From: Flavobacteriales bacterium UBA7878
GTDB lineage: Bacteria; Bacteroidota; Bacteroidia; Flavobacteriales; Schleiferiaceae
NCBI GenBank assembly: GCA_002501205.1
Contig: DLRW01000056.1
Coordinates: forward strand, 1-50,891
Length of the DNA stretch: 50,891 nucleotides
Reading direction: 5' to 3'
The notes under the pieces are model-generated. The model did no database searches. It was not told the DNA's origin and worked only from the letters and a program-made list of their open reading frames with translations. Positions 33,801-42,987 of the stretch are shown here, piece after piece. Position 1 is the first letter of the stretch. Each line of letters opens with the position of its first letter. Position numbers and translations under genes: made by a program.

Positions 33801-36706
33801 GGATTTAGGGATGCCACAGGCGCCCCTTGAGCAAAGCCTTCCAGGCAAAGTTTCCAAATGCTATCATTATTACTAACGGTAAGGGTATCGCGAATTAAAC
33901 CTAATACGCTTCCATCTGGATTAAAGCTCACGGCTAACCAAGCGGTATCTTCAGGAACGATAGTTAAAGGAGATAAGCTATGTCCGAATTGAGTGCCTCC
34001 CAAACTGTAAGCAGTGAGATTGAGATCATCACAACCCTGATTAACAATCATAACCGAATCCATGCTTGTAGCACCAGTGTAGAGGGTGTCGTAAGTCATG
34101 CAAGCTGCAGATGCCCATAAATCTGGCTCACCGTATACATTGATATTTATGGTAATCAAAGTATCCGGATGAGAAGGATCATCACTTTGAACACGGATAC
34201 TACGTGGATAACTTCCTGTATAAAGGTTGGCTACCTGCAGATATCCTGAAATTAAAACGGAATCACCTGCAACAGTAGAGCCGGTATTCGGACTGAAATC
34301 AGATGAAGCAGAGCTGCTTACAATGCGGAAATCATCAATACGATAATGATCATAAGAAGAACCGGTATAAGAACTTTGATACAAGCGCACCTGCATTTGA
34401 CCACTCACCGGAATCGGGAAAGAATAATAAGCTGCAGCTGTATTGTAATTGTAAATCGTGCCAATGGTAGTCCAGAAAGAAGCACCATTCAAGCGGTATT
34501 GCACATGCATGTCTTCTCCACCATCAGGGTTTTCACAACCGCTTCCGCCGCCGTTTCCGGGGAAGGCCCAGAAGCCCACTGAATCCCCTTGATAAAGATT
34601 GAGCATTACAGTTTCTGAAGTCCGGTTAGTTCCCATCATAGAAAGAGCATTAGTTCCCGAATGCTCATAGCAACCATTAAAGATTTGGTTAGAACCATGA
34701 GTGGACCATATGCTAGGATCATTGCCATTCTCAAAATCATCAAACAGGCTGTTTCCACCAATCAAGGTCCAGTTCAAATTAGCCCCTGATCCTTGGTTGT
34801 AGAGGTAAAACTGGAAGGGAATACTATCATTACAGCCATAGGAGTTCAGGGTATAAGAAGCACTATCGAAGGCAATAGCCGGTGCGGTAAAGGCTTCCGC
34901 CGAAAGGCAAATCGCAGTATCCAGGTTACCATTGAGGTATAAAGTATCATCTACCAAACCGGTGTTAGTAGGTAAATAATTGATGTAGAGCCAGGCTGAA
35001 TCGCCTGGAGCGATATTCAGAGCGCTTTGACTCAAACTAAATTCGGTATTGGAAGTACTCAAGCTATTCAAGTCCATGGTATCACAACCCTGGTTGAATA
35101 TCAACAGAGAGTCATTTTGAGCAATCCCGATATAGGCAGTATCAAAATTGAAGCATGCGGTACTAGCGCTATAAACCGGAGTTCCGGTCACAGTCACATT
35201 AAGAGGCACTTCAATTAAACTATCTGCGCCAGTAGCATTGGTAGCAATTTCCAATACGTATTGCTGCAGGCCGGCAATCGCCCCGGCCAAATCCACTTCC
35301 ACAGCAATGTCTTGCGTACCGGTAGTAATACCTAAGGTATCGCTTAGGCTCACCAAAGAAACATCGCCTATCTTCTTCAAGTTAAAAGCATCATAGGCCA
35401 CATTGGCGCTGCTATTGTAATTCGCAATATCAATGCGATCAATCTCATTGGCTAAATAATAATTGAAGCTAAGTCCTCCCGCAGCCAAAACACCGTCCAG
35501 ATATACATCACAGGTACGTGCGGTATAGTCGATATTCTTCACTTCTACCTGATGCCAAACACTGGGACTTAAGGCTACAGTATAGGTATAGTTGCCATGA
35601 ATGCGCAGGTTACCATAATAGGCTTCCAAGCCTAAGAGAGTATAGTAATATCCACCAATTTCATCTCCCAATTGTACATAGGAGCGTGAAGATGAATTCA
35701 CAGAAATCATGAAGCTGAAGTAGTTGGCATCGCTGGCACTTACATTGGCATAAACACCATCTTGCATGGCTGCATATCCACTCAATTGCAGATAGGCACT
35801 TCCCTGGCCGGCTCCACCTAAAACCACATTGGAATTAAAGGTGGTTGGTGCAGTGGTTGAGCGCACAAAGGGACTTAAGGAACTTTCAAAATTTGCGGTG
35901 AGGTAATTCTGATCGGTTAAGGCGCGAACATTTACATCGTATAGAGCGGCGCCTCCACTGAGATAGCTGAACTGTAAAGTATCGCGGTAAATTCCACCAC
36001 AAGGAGCGGAGCCTGAAAGCGTATCCGGACTTACGGAAACGGTAGCTGCGGCTTGCACACTTAGGGTACCCGTAGTTGTATCAGCACCGTAGCAGTTGCT
36101 TTGGATTAAAGTGATAGTATAAGTTCCTGGACTACTATAAGCATGCACCGGATTATTGGTAGAGGCTGAATCGCCATCGCCAAAATACCAGATGCTGGAA
36201 CCGCCACCGGTGGAGGTATTGTTAAAAGTTACTGGCTGTAATAAAGCAGCATTAGCAACAGAAGGGCTAAAAGAAGCAGTTGGATTAGCGGTACCACCTG
36301 CAGTCCAGCTTAAGGCAAAACCCGCACCCGTAACTGAATAATCTGATGTAAAAAGAATACGAGCTTCTCCGCTGGGCACATTAATGGGGGCACCGCCATT
36401 GGGTAAGCTGTAACCACCATAGGTACCAATTAAAGTGCCATTTACATTATCGTAAATACGCACCCGATCACAACAAGACTCCGTTCCAAAAGAGCTAAAG
36501 GTGATGTCGATTGAGCTCCCTCCTTGAGGTAGGATATAGAAATTATCGCTGGAGGAATTGTAGTAACTACCGCTAGGACCGCCATGATCATAAAGAGTGC
36601 CATTGCAATCACTTGCAGTGTCACTACTATTACGGATCATATTATAAGTCTGGGCCTGAGCATTTAGAGCAAAAATGCTCAGTAAGAGCAGAGTAATTTT
36701 TTTCAT
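30887..36706 (-). CDS. Giant multidomain T9SS surface protein, paralog A
   Basis: 1,939 residues. Order: signal peptide (1-18); CUB-like domain (about 30-133); PKD domain (140-218, WYFGDGD); LamG-like jelly roll (about 250-450); ASH/choice-of-anchor D module 1 (505-605); MAM-like region (640-790); ASH module 2 (850-955); class-I-glutamine-amidotransferase/ThuA-like region (about 990-1190, LGVVGSFVYSTERTNIYNI, DTIDVLIVPESSS); ASH module 3 (1250-1350); ASH module 4 (1592-1689); two PKD domains (1690-1850, each with WDFGDG); T9SS sorting domain (1851-1939, WSLYPNPNEG). All modules are typical of large surface or adhesive proteins, so an adhesin or matrix role is likely but unproven. Own promoter at 36729-36736; paralog of 36998-42820. 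Confidence 0.9.
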   Translation of the reverse strand: MKKITLLLLSIFALNAQAQTYNMIRNSSDTASDCNGTLYDHGGPSGSYYNSSSDNFYILPQGGSSIDITFSSFGTESCCDRVRIYDNVNGTLIGTYGGYSLPNGGAPINVPSGEARILFTSDYSVTGAGFALSWTAGGTANPTASFSPSVANAALLQPVTFNNTSTGGGSSIWYFGDGDSASTNNPVHAYSSPGTYTITLIQSNCYGADTTTGTLSVQAAATVSVSPDTLSGSAPCGGIYRDTLQFSYLSGGAALYDVNVRALTDQNYLTANFESSLSPFVRSTTAPTTFNSNVVLGGAGQGSAYLQLSGYAAMQDGVYANVSASDANYFSFMISVNSSSRSYVQLGDEIGGYYYTLLGLEAYYGNLRIHGNYTYTVALSPSVWHQVEVKNIDYTARTCDVYLDGVLAAGGLSFNYYLANEIDRIDIANYNSSANVAYDAFNLKKIGDVSLVSLSDTLGITTGTQDIAVEVDLAGAIAGLQQYVLEIATNATGADSLIEVPLNVTVTGTPVYSASTACFNFDTAYIGIAQNDSLLIFNQGCDTMDLNSLSTSNTEFSLSQSALNIAPGDSAWLYINYLPTNTGLVDDTLYLNGNLDTAICLSAEAFTAPAIAFDSASYTLNSYGCNDSIPFQFYLYNQGSGANLNWTLIGGNSLFDDFENGNDPSIWSTHGSNQIFNGCYEHSGTNALSMMGTNRTSETVMLNLYQGDSVGFWAFPGNGGGSGCENPDGGEDMHVQYRLNGASFWTTIGTIYNYNTAAAYYSFPIPVSGQMQVRLYQSSYTGSSYDHYRIDDFRIVSSSASSDFSPNTGSTVAGDSVLISGYLQVANLYTGSYPRSIRVQSDDPSHPDTLITININVYGEPDLWASAACMTYDTLYTGATSMDSVMIVNQGCDDLNLTAYSLGGTQFGHSLSPLTIVPEDTAWLAVSFNPDGSVLGLIRDTLTVSNNDSIWKLCLEGFAQGAPVASLNPDSLSVTVTNCGDSISIPVYLRNSGLSGLDFDYIQGNGSNGKISLGVVGSFVYSTERTNIYNIALSMPEVNLVYVNASSEAQMTQELDTIDVLIVPESSSISMSTTFGPAYRNFVNNGGVIIFGYQAVGYSTAYNIMPISNSWNPGSPIPISMPSHPIAAGLPSTGMSYLSATQRAAFVNTAGLERIIGAVGTDEAVVAAQPYGDGLAIHIGYDFFQTNTDLENVLKNSIIWGASRTGAPDFISASPDSGLVAVGDSVLINININTAGISNGTYDYDLFFQTNDPANNPLRLPLHLVVNGLAKAQVVDSTCISFGSSLQGAAVKDTFEIYNEGCDTLDITSYLANNSDFTISNIPMNVAPGDTAKLEVIFSPFSVGLSTDTLEVSTNDTTVYICVSGIGVGAALPRVEEDTIYYRLQKCKVIGNKQIKVKNLGQGQMNFDIQFGRFVDSSQIAYNVPGASTLHSFSGLPNTADSIKLRIILNGDYDSFSERATLYLDGNYWQTLYDNNRFYQLDTIEIFVVGTQVATLLADGMLDVGLYNASSVDGGVGSFHRVELEVVQTVNWVSVVGANAGTIPANDSVNRNLLFNAALLPLGTHYTTMVVNNNSPSQPTYRKPVKFDVVAEPEMVLSDTCAYFTLTRLGDTTTRSVTIYNDGCMPLVISSMTSTSNQFKIYQSSASIPVGDSLVLDIDFIPTSVSSFSASIFIISNDTNRTICLNGQSGSMPVADFSFNDENICIGEVSFDNSNSQYFNTLFWDFGDGTSSNQNNPTHVFPNPGTYRVVLRTTNSLGFDTISKLVTVNPLVVNFGMSNDTIQLSDTAFFSDSTPNAVTWIWDFGDGSSSTQQNPSHQYAAQGLYNVKLTVIDNRSCSNTLTKQIRVENKIGLIEWQLENQWSLYPNPNEGRFKLRMEQGDWSGLEIQILDAQGRVLAAQKGGQESELDFDLKLASGVYHLQILKQGSLMDQTRVVIQH

Positions 36707-36728
36707 AGGATGAATAGTTCTTCGCTGG

Positions 36729-36736
36729 CAAAAATA
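36729..36736 (-). promoter_or_regulatory. -7 promoter box for giant gene A
   Basis: The minus strand reads TATTTTTG, 22 bases before the ATG at 36706. The same octamer serves giant gene B although the surrounding sequence differs. Confidence 0.55.
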
Positions 36737-36778
36737 CTACATAATCCATACCAGAATATTTCACTCTGTTAAAATAAG

Positions 36779-36868
36779 CCTCTGATTAATAGGCCAGAAA
36801 GTCGAGTTCCTCTTGGATATCTGCAAGCTTTATTCGGGAATCGACTGTGCGTTGAACGCGGTTGGCAT
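36779..36868. repeat. 90-bp direct repeat, copy 1 (sulfotransferase 3' end)
   Basis: Aligns without gaps to 42898-42987 (offset 6,119) with five mismatches in 90 bases by hand count, about 94% identity. It includes the stop codon and last ~27 codons of the sulfotransferase frame plus seven bases beyond. Confidence 0.93.
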
Positions 36869-36959
36869 TAAGCTGACCATGAAAAATCAATTGGGTCTTT
36901 GCATCTGAAATATACCAATGATTAATATATTCAAAATCCAACTTACAACTTAGAAGCAA
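36786..36959 (-). pseudogene. 3' remnant of a sulfotransferase gene
   Basis: The frame opens after a stop at 36960-36962 and runs 57 codons without a Met start to a TAA at 36786-36788. The last ~27 residues (NANRVQRTVDSRIKLADIQ, then EELDFLAY) match the end of the sulfotransferase encoded at 42905-43639, with only two or three changes. The preceding ~30 residues do not align convincingly, so the junction lies near 36869. The P-loop and catalytic half are absent, so it cannot be functional. The remnant marks the edge of a duplicated block. Confidence 0.85.
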
Positions 36960-36997
36960 TTACAAAGCTTCGGAATCACTACGGGCATTTTATAAAA

Positions 36998-39900
36998 CTA
37001 GTATTGAATTAAAACTTTGCCTTGATCCATCAACTGGCCTTGTTTGACGATAAGTAATTGATAAACTCCTTTTGCCAAGCGTAAATTAAACTCTATTTCA
37101 GGCTCGAGACCACCTTTCCGAATTGAAAGAACTCGGCCTTGTGAGTCAAGTAAATGAACCTCTAAGCCAAGCCAATTCCCTTGATCCATTTGCAATTTGA
37201 ATTGCCCATCATTTGGATTAGGATATAAACTCCAATTATGGATTAATTGCCAGTCATACAATCCGACCTTATTTTCTACTCGAATCTGCTTGCTAAGTAA
37301 ATTGCTACAAGAGCGACCATCAATCACAGTCAGCTTAACATTGAATAATCCTTGAAGCATATATTGATGACTAGCATTTTGCTGGGTTGAAGATGTTCCA
37401 TCACCAAAATCCCACAACCAACTAACAGCATTAGGGGTACTATCAGTGAAGAAAGCGGTATCGCTCAACTGAATTGTATCATTCTTTATTGAATAATTCA
37501 CCACTAAGGGATTAACCGTTACGGCCTTTGAAATCGAATCAACCCCAATGCTATTAATAGAATAAAGTGTAACCTGATAAGTTCCTGGTGCACTAAAAAC
37601 ATGATTTGGATTAATCTGAGTGGAAGTAGTTCCATCGCCAAAATCCCAAGACAGGGTATTGAAGTACATTGAACTACTATTATCAAAAGAAACTTCACCT
37701 ATGCAAATATTCTCATCGCTAAAGCTGAAATCAGCCACAGGGAAAGATCCTGCTATTCCATTTAGGCAAATGGACCTATTAGTATCGTTTGAGACTATGT
37801 ATATTGATGCCGAAAGATTACCAACATTGCTTGGGATAAACTCTATAGTCAACACTATGCTATCTTGAGCAGGTATTGTAACTGAACTTTGTGAAAGTTT
37901 AATTTGACTTGAGGTCGCGGTTAAACTGCTTATAACTAAAGGTGAGCAACCCTCATTATAAATAGTTATTGATTGAATGCTTGTGTCGCCCAGCATCGTT
38001 AATGGAAAACTCGCACAGGTATCACTCAATTTCATATCACTTTCAGAAATCACATCAAACTCGATATGCTTATGGTAACTGGGTTTGTCAGGACTATCAC
38101 TATTTATAACCAATGTAGAATAGTAGGTTCCTAAAGCTAGGGTACTGGCATCGAATTGTAAGTCTAAATTCGTTGAATCAATAGCTGGAATCAAACCAGT
38201 GCTTGTACCAACTATGGAAATCCAATTTACATTATGATAGAACTCCATTTCAACTTTATGAAATGATCCAGGACCGCCAAATACACTTACTGTGTTAATT
38301 AGTAATACATCCAATGAGCCAACCGACAAAATTGAGTTAAGCTGGGCCCCCGAAATAACTATTTCAAAAGTATCTAGCTGATAATATCGGTCATTATCAT
38401 AGATGGTTTGCCAAAAGCTACCATTGATATTCAGGTTAGCTCGATCAAAGAAGGAATCAAAGTCCCCGTTTAGAATAATACGAAGCTTAATACTATCACC
38501 AACACTTGGTAGGTCATTAAATATATGCTGAGATCGCCCTCCATAGCCCGAAAATGGCAATTGTGAGCTTTCAGCATAAACTCCAAATTGCGCCGAATAA
38601 TTCATTTGATCCTGTCCAATGTTCTTCACTTGGACCTGCTTAATCCCGGTCTGCTTGCACTGTTGTAACTGATATTTAATGGTATCCTCGACTACAAAAG
38701 GTAATGGTGCACCAATACCTGTTCCGTCAACGCAAATAAAAACAGTAGTATCATTTGAATATAACTCCAAAGTGTCAGTGCTAAGTCCAGTGCCAAGTGG
38801 TGAAAACAGAACTTTTAGCATAACTGTATCTCCGGGAGCCACATCTAAAGGCAGATTCTGGATCGAATATTCACTATTGTTAGCTAAATAGGAACTTAAT
38901 CGGAGTGTATCGCAACCCTCATTCAAAATCTTGAACGTATCTACCAAACTGGTTCTTTGAAACACAGGCCCAAAGCTTACACAAGAATTACTGATAGCCC
39001 TGGCTATAGGAACACTACTCACCTCAATATGCAAAGGCAAACGAAGTGGATTATTAATAGGTTCATTAGTTTCAAAAAACAAATAATAATTATAGTTCCC
39101 GTTGCTAACCCCAGCGGAATTTATCCCCAAATGGAGGAGAACAGAATCCCCAATCGCCACTTGGCCCGAATCCGGGTTTACAGATATATAGTCAGGTGCA
39201 GCTTTTAAGCCCGCTCCCCAAACTACTGCATTCTTCAAAATTTGTTCTGCATCCGGAGTAGTAAAATTATAATCAAAGCCAATGTGAACTGCCATTCCTG
39301 ATCCGTAAGCTTGAGCTGCAACCATAGCTCTATCTGGGCCTGTAGCTCCTATAATTCGATCTAAGCCTGAGGTGTCGACATAGGCCACCCTCTGATTCCC
39401 TGCAGGAATATTAATGGTAGCTCCATTTAAACCGGCTACAATTGGATGAGACGGAAGTGAAATTGCACTGGTACCGAAACTAGCTGTCGTTAAATTAATC
39501 GGCATAATATTATATGCTGAAGAAATTGCTGGTGATTGGTAACATATAATTATAAACCCACCCGCATTTGTGAAATCCCGATAGGCTTGACTAAAGGTTG
39601 TACTGAGGGATAAGGAATTACTTTCCGGAAGGACCAATACATCAATTGAATCCAGTTCTTGTGCCATATCAGCCGTTGTGCTGCCAGTTAGAGAGACCAA
39701 TTTGACATTTGGAAGGCTCTGAATTATATTGTAAATATTGGTGCGTTCAGAGGAATAGACACCACTACTAACAATGCCAACTTTAGTCTTTGCCCCTGTT
39801 GCGCTGCCCTTAAGATACTTGAAGTCCAATGGACTTAATCCATCATTTTTAAGGTAAACGGGAATGCTTAATGAATCATTACAAACAGTAATGGAAACCG

Positions 39901-42820
39901 ATATTGAATCCGGGCTTAGAGAACCAATTGGAGCTCCTTCTGCAAAAGCTTCTAAACAAAGTTTAAAAATTGAATCATTGTTAGTGATGGTTAAAGTATC
40001 TCGGATTTGCCCTAGGACAGAACCATCCGGTACAAACCTAATTCCCAACCAAATAGAATCTCCTGGTTGTAAAATTTGCGGAGATAAAGTATGAACAAAC
40101 TGACTCGAACCTAAAGAGAAGCCTGTAAGGTCCAAATCCTTGCAGCCTTCGTTCATAATTAGTATTGAATCCTTAATACTTGCTCCGGTAAATAGAGTAT
40201 CATAGATAATACAGGATGAGGAGGCCCATAATTTTGGATTACCATTAATATTCAAATTAATCTGGAATAATGTATCTGGATAAAAAGGATCATTGCTCTG
40301 AAAGCGAATCCAGCGATTGTAATTTCCGTCGAGTAAACCTGAAATAGACAAATATCCTGAAACCAATACGGAGTCTCCTGCTTGAACTGTATCTGAATTC
40401 GGGGAAAGTCCATTCCAAACAGATCCATATAAGATTTGAAAATCATCAATTAAATAGTTGTCAACAGTCGCACTAGAGTATGAGCTTTGATAAAGCCGAA
40501 TCTGCATTTGCCCTGATTCCGGAATCGCAAATTTCAAATATGCCCCATAACCTACTGTATTATTTACCGTCCCAATTGTATTCCAGTTCGTAGAATCTTT
40601 TAACCGATACTCCACTAAAAGAGTGCGATTATTGGCCGGCCAATTGCAAATGCCACCTGTTCCTGGAGAAACCCAAAATCCAACCGAATCCCCAATTTGT
40701 ATGGGCAGCATAACTGTTTCAGCCGTTCTGTTCGTGCCGGTGGTTTTAAGTGCATTCTGCCCAGAATGTTTATAACAACTGTTTGAAATTTGATTTGAAC
40801 CAAGTGTAGACCAAAACTTGGAATTAAATCCACTTTCAAAATCATCCATTAAGCCAATGCCGACTGGACGCAGATGCCAGCTCATTGTGCTATCTAGGCT
40901 TAAGTTTTTTACGTAAAAATCAAATGGAACGCTATCTCCACAGCCGTAATAATTCACATTATAAACTGCACTATCAAATGCAATGTTAGGCGGCATGAAA
41001 ACCTCCGCCAATAAACAGATTGATGTATCCACATTCCCTGACAAAAACAAGGTATCATTGAATGAGCCCCGACCTTGGGATAAAAAGTCCAAAACCAACC
41101 ATGCCGAATCAGTAGGAGCCACGTATAATGAATCAACCTGAGGCTGAAAATCTTGATTTGATGTTGTGAGACTACTAAAACGAATAGTATCACAGCCGGT
41201 ATTATAAATTAAAACAGAATCCTGCGAAGCAATTCCTTGTAGGACCGTTTTGAAATCCATACAGGACTTGTTAGCTGAATATTCTGGATAACCAATAATT
41301 TGAATATCTATCGGCACCTCAATAATACTGTCAGGTCCTGCGGAACTGTTAGCTACTTCAAACACATATTGCCTTAAGCCAGCATTTATACCACTAAGAT
41401 TTATGCTAAAGGGAATATCCACGGATGAAACGGTAGTACCCGATAAATTACTCAGAGAAATATTCGACACATCATCATAGCTCATTAAGCGAATATCATC
41501 GTATGAAACATCAACATTATATTTAAAATTTGCAATATCAATGCGATTTATAAGCATCGCACTTGCACTTTTAAAGCCAACATTCTGTCGCGCCAAAACA
41601 CCGTCCAGATACACATCACATTTTCTGGTATTGTAATTCAAGTTTTTAACCTCAACTAAGTGCCAATCTCCGACGCTTATAGGAACAGATGTATTGGTAT
41701 TTCCTAAAATTCGCAGAGAACCATTTTTCACCTGTAATCCAAGTACAATACGAGTAATACCATCGGAGCCTAGATCTCCAAGTAACAGATAAGAATCGGA
41801 GTTTTGATTAACAGAGACCCTATAACTGAAGTAATTGGCATCTGGTGCATATACATCCGCATATAGGCCTCTTGAAATTCCAGCATAACCACTCAAGGTA
41901 ACAAAGCCTGTCCCCTGTCCTGCTTGACCTGTACCTAAATTGGCACTAAATCCTGATGGAGCAGTGGGAGATATTTGCAATTGACTGGAAGGTGTTTCAT
42001 AATCCGCCGCCAAATAATGGATATCTGCCAGTGACCTTACATTAATATCAAAGAAAGCCCTTCCGCCACTTAAATAGTTAAAATGCAAAGTATCAAAATA
42101 AACCCCTCCGCATAAAACAGAATCGGACACAGAATTTGGACTTATTGAAACCACAGAATAAGCTTGTACATTGATCGTGTCCGTAATTGTATCTGTCCCG
42201 AAACAATTTTTCTGATACAGGCTGACGACATAAGATCCCGGGCTCGAATAGCTATGAATTGGATCACTTACAACAGTTGTATCCCCATCTCCAAAATCCC
42301 ACCAAAAAGTTGAACCAGGTTCAGTTGAAGTATTATTGAATACTACTGGTTCCAGTACCGCCGGATTTGGATCAGAAACAATAAACGAAGGATTAATCAA
42401 ACCTGTAGCTCCGGTCGACCAATTCAAAGAAAAACCAGCTCCATTTACTGAACTATTTGAAAAAAAAACCACCATTGCTTCCCCACTGGGAACAATAATT
42501 GGAGCCCCTCCATTGGGCAAATTGTTACCAGAATATGAACCTATTTGATTACCTGATACGTTGTCATAAATCCTCACATGATCATACGAACTCTGAACAC
42601 TAAAAGATGAAAAAGTGATTTCTAATGTTATTGCATCCTGAGGCATAATATAAAAAGACTCTAGGGTATTATTAGAATAATTACCATTAGCCCCCCCATT
42701 GTCATACAATGTCCCTATACAATCATTGGCCGTATCACTCCAGTTATAGATCATATTGTATACCTGGGCTTGGACCGAAATAGCTAAGACACTCAATAAG
42801 AGCGTGATATGTTTTTTCAT
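36998..42820 (-). CDS. Giant multidomain T9SS surface protein, paralog B
   Basis: 1,940 residues, collinear with paralog A over its whole length. Signal peptide (1-18, ending VQAQ), CUB-like, PKD (WWDFGDGD), LamG-like, four ASH/choice-of-anchor modules, MAM-like segment, ThuA/glutamine-amidotransferase-like region (VGIVSSGVYSSERTNIYNI, SIDVLVLPESNS), two PKD domains and a T9SS sorting domain (WSLYPNPNDG). In the last 89 residues 55 are identical to paralog A by hand count (about 62%). Its DNA is visibly more AT-rich than A's. Own promoter at 42847-42876. No terminator hairpin is seen after the stop, so it could read into the remnant and perhaps gene A. Confidence 0.9.
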   Translation of the reverse strand: MKKHITLLLSVLAISVQAQVYNMIYNWSDTANDCIGTLYDNGGANGNYSNNTLESFYIMPQDAITLEITFSSFSVQSSYDHVRIYDNVSGNQIGSYSGNNLPNGGAPIIVPSGEAMVVFFSNSSVNGAGFSLNWSTGATGLINPSFIVSDPNPAVLEPVVFNNTSTEPGSTFWWDFGDGDTTVVSDPIHSYSSPGSYVVSLYQKNCFGTDTITDTINVQAYSVVSISPNSVSDSVLCGGVYFDTLHFNYLSGGRAFFDINVRSLADIHYLAADYETPSSQLQISPTAPSGFSANLGTGQAGQGTGFVTLSGYAGISRGLYADVYAPDANYFSYRVSVNQNSDSYLLLGDLGSDGITRIVLGLQVKNGSLRILGNTNTSVPISVGDWHLVEVKNLNYNTRKCDVYLDGVLARQNVGFKSASAMLINRIDIANFKYNVDVSYDDIRLMSYDDVSNISLSNLSGTTVSSVDIPFSINLSGINAGLRQYVFEVANSSAGPDSIIEVPIDIQIIGYPEYSANKSCMDFKTVLQGIASQDSVLIYNTGCDTIRFSSLTTSNQDFQPQVDSLYVAPTDSAWLVLDFLSQGRGSFNDTLFLSGNVDTSICLLAEVFMPPNIAFDSAVYNVNYYGCGDSVPFDFYVKNLSLDSTMSWHLRPVGIGLMDDFESGFNSKFWSTLGSNQISNSCYKHSGQNALKTTGTNRTAETVMLPIQIGDSVGFWVSPGTGGICNWPANNRTLLVEYRLKDSTNWNTIGTVNNTVGYGAYLKFAIPESGQMQIRLYQSSYSSATVDNYLIDDFQILYGSVWNGLSPNSDTVQAGDSVLVSGYLSISGLLDGNYNRWIRFQSNDPFYPDTLFQINLNINGNPKLWASSSCIIYDTLFTGASIKDSILIMNEGCKDLDLTGFSLGSSQFVHTLSPQILQPGDSIWLGIRFVPDGSVLGQIRDTLTITNNDSIFKLCLEAFAEGAPIGSLSPDSISVSITVCNDSLSIPVYLKNDGLSPLDFKYLKGSATGAKTKVGIVSSGVYSSERTNIYNIIQSLPNVKLVSLTGSTTADMAQELDSIDVLVLPESNSLSLSTTFSQAYRDFTNAGGFIIICYQSPAISSAYNIMPINLTTASFGTSAISLPSHPIVAGLNGATINIPAGNQRVAYVDTSGLDRIIGATGPDRAMVAAQAYGSGMAVHIGFDYNFTTPDAEQILKNAVVWGAGLKAAPDYISVNPDSGQVAIGDSVLLHLGINSAGVSNGNYNYYLFFETNEPINNPLRLPLHIEVSSVPIARAISNSCVSFGPVFQRTSLVDTFKILNEGCDTLRLSSYLANNSEYSIQNLPLDVAPGDTVMLKVLFSPLGTGLSTDTLELYSNDTTVFICVDGTGIGAPLPFVVEDTIKYQLQQCKQTGIKQVQVKNIGQDQMNYSAQFGVYAESSQLPFSGYGGRSQHIFNDLPSVGDSIKLRIILNGDFDSFFDRANLNINGSFWQTIYDNDRYYQLDTFEIVISGAQLNSILSVGSLDVLLINTVSVFGGPGSFHKVEMEFYHNVNWISIVGTSTGLIPAIDSTNLDLQFDASTLALGTYYSTLVINSDSPDKPSYHKHIEFDVISESDMKLSDTCASFPLTMLGDTSIQSITIYNEGCSPLVISSLTATSSQIKLSQSSVTIPAQDSIVLTIEFIPSNVGNLSASIYIVSNDTNRSICLNGIAGSFPVADFSFSDENICIGEVSFDNSSSMYFNTLSWDFGDGTTSTQINPNHVFSAPGTYQVTLYSINSIGVDSISKAVTVNPLVVNYSIKNDTIQLSDTAFFTDSTPNAVSWLWDFGDGTSSTQQNASHQYMLQGLFNVKLTVIDGRSCSNLLSKQIRVENKVGLYDWQLIHNWSLYPNPNDGQFKLQMDQGNWLGLEVHLLDSQGRVLSIRKGGLEPEIEFNLRLAKGVYQLLIVKQGQLMDQGKVLIQY

Positions 42821-42846
42821 GATGCGAATACAGATAATGCAGTATT

Positions 42847-42876
42847 CAAAAATAGCTTTTAATCTCCCTTAACCAA
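42847..42876 (-). promoter_or_regulatory. Complete -33/-7 promoter for giant gene B
   Basis: Minus strand: TTG (42876-42874), 19-base spacer, TATTTTTG (42854-42847), 26 bases before the ATG at 42820. It matches the Bacteroidota consensus in both boxes. Confidence 0.65.
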
Positions 42877-42897
42877 GGAATTACATTTCGAAATTCA

Positions 42898-42987
42898 CCT
42901 CTGATTAATAGGCCAGAAAGTCGAGTTCCGTTTGGATATCCGCTTGCTTTATTCGGGAATCGACTGTGCGTTGAACGCGGTTGGCAT
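42898..42987. repeat. 90-bp direct repeat, copy 2 (3' end of the intact sulfotransferase gene)
   Basis: Partner of 36779-36868 (five mismatches). Here it forms the natural end of the full-length sulfotransferase gene. Confidence 0.93.

Noticed and set aside
31200..42500. Many 60-90 codon plus-strand ORFs within the giant genes
   Set aside because: They are antisense shadows of the repetitive giant genes; several recur at corresponding places in both paralogs because the coding strand is homologous.
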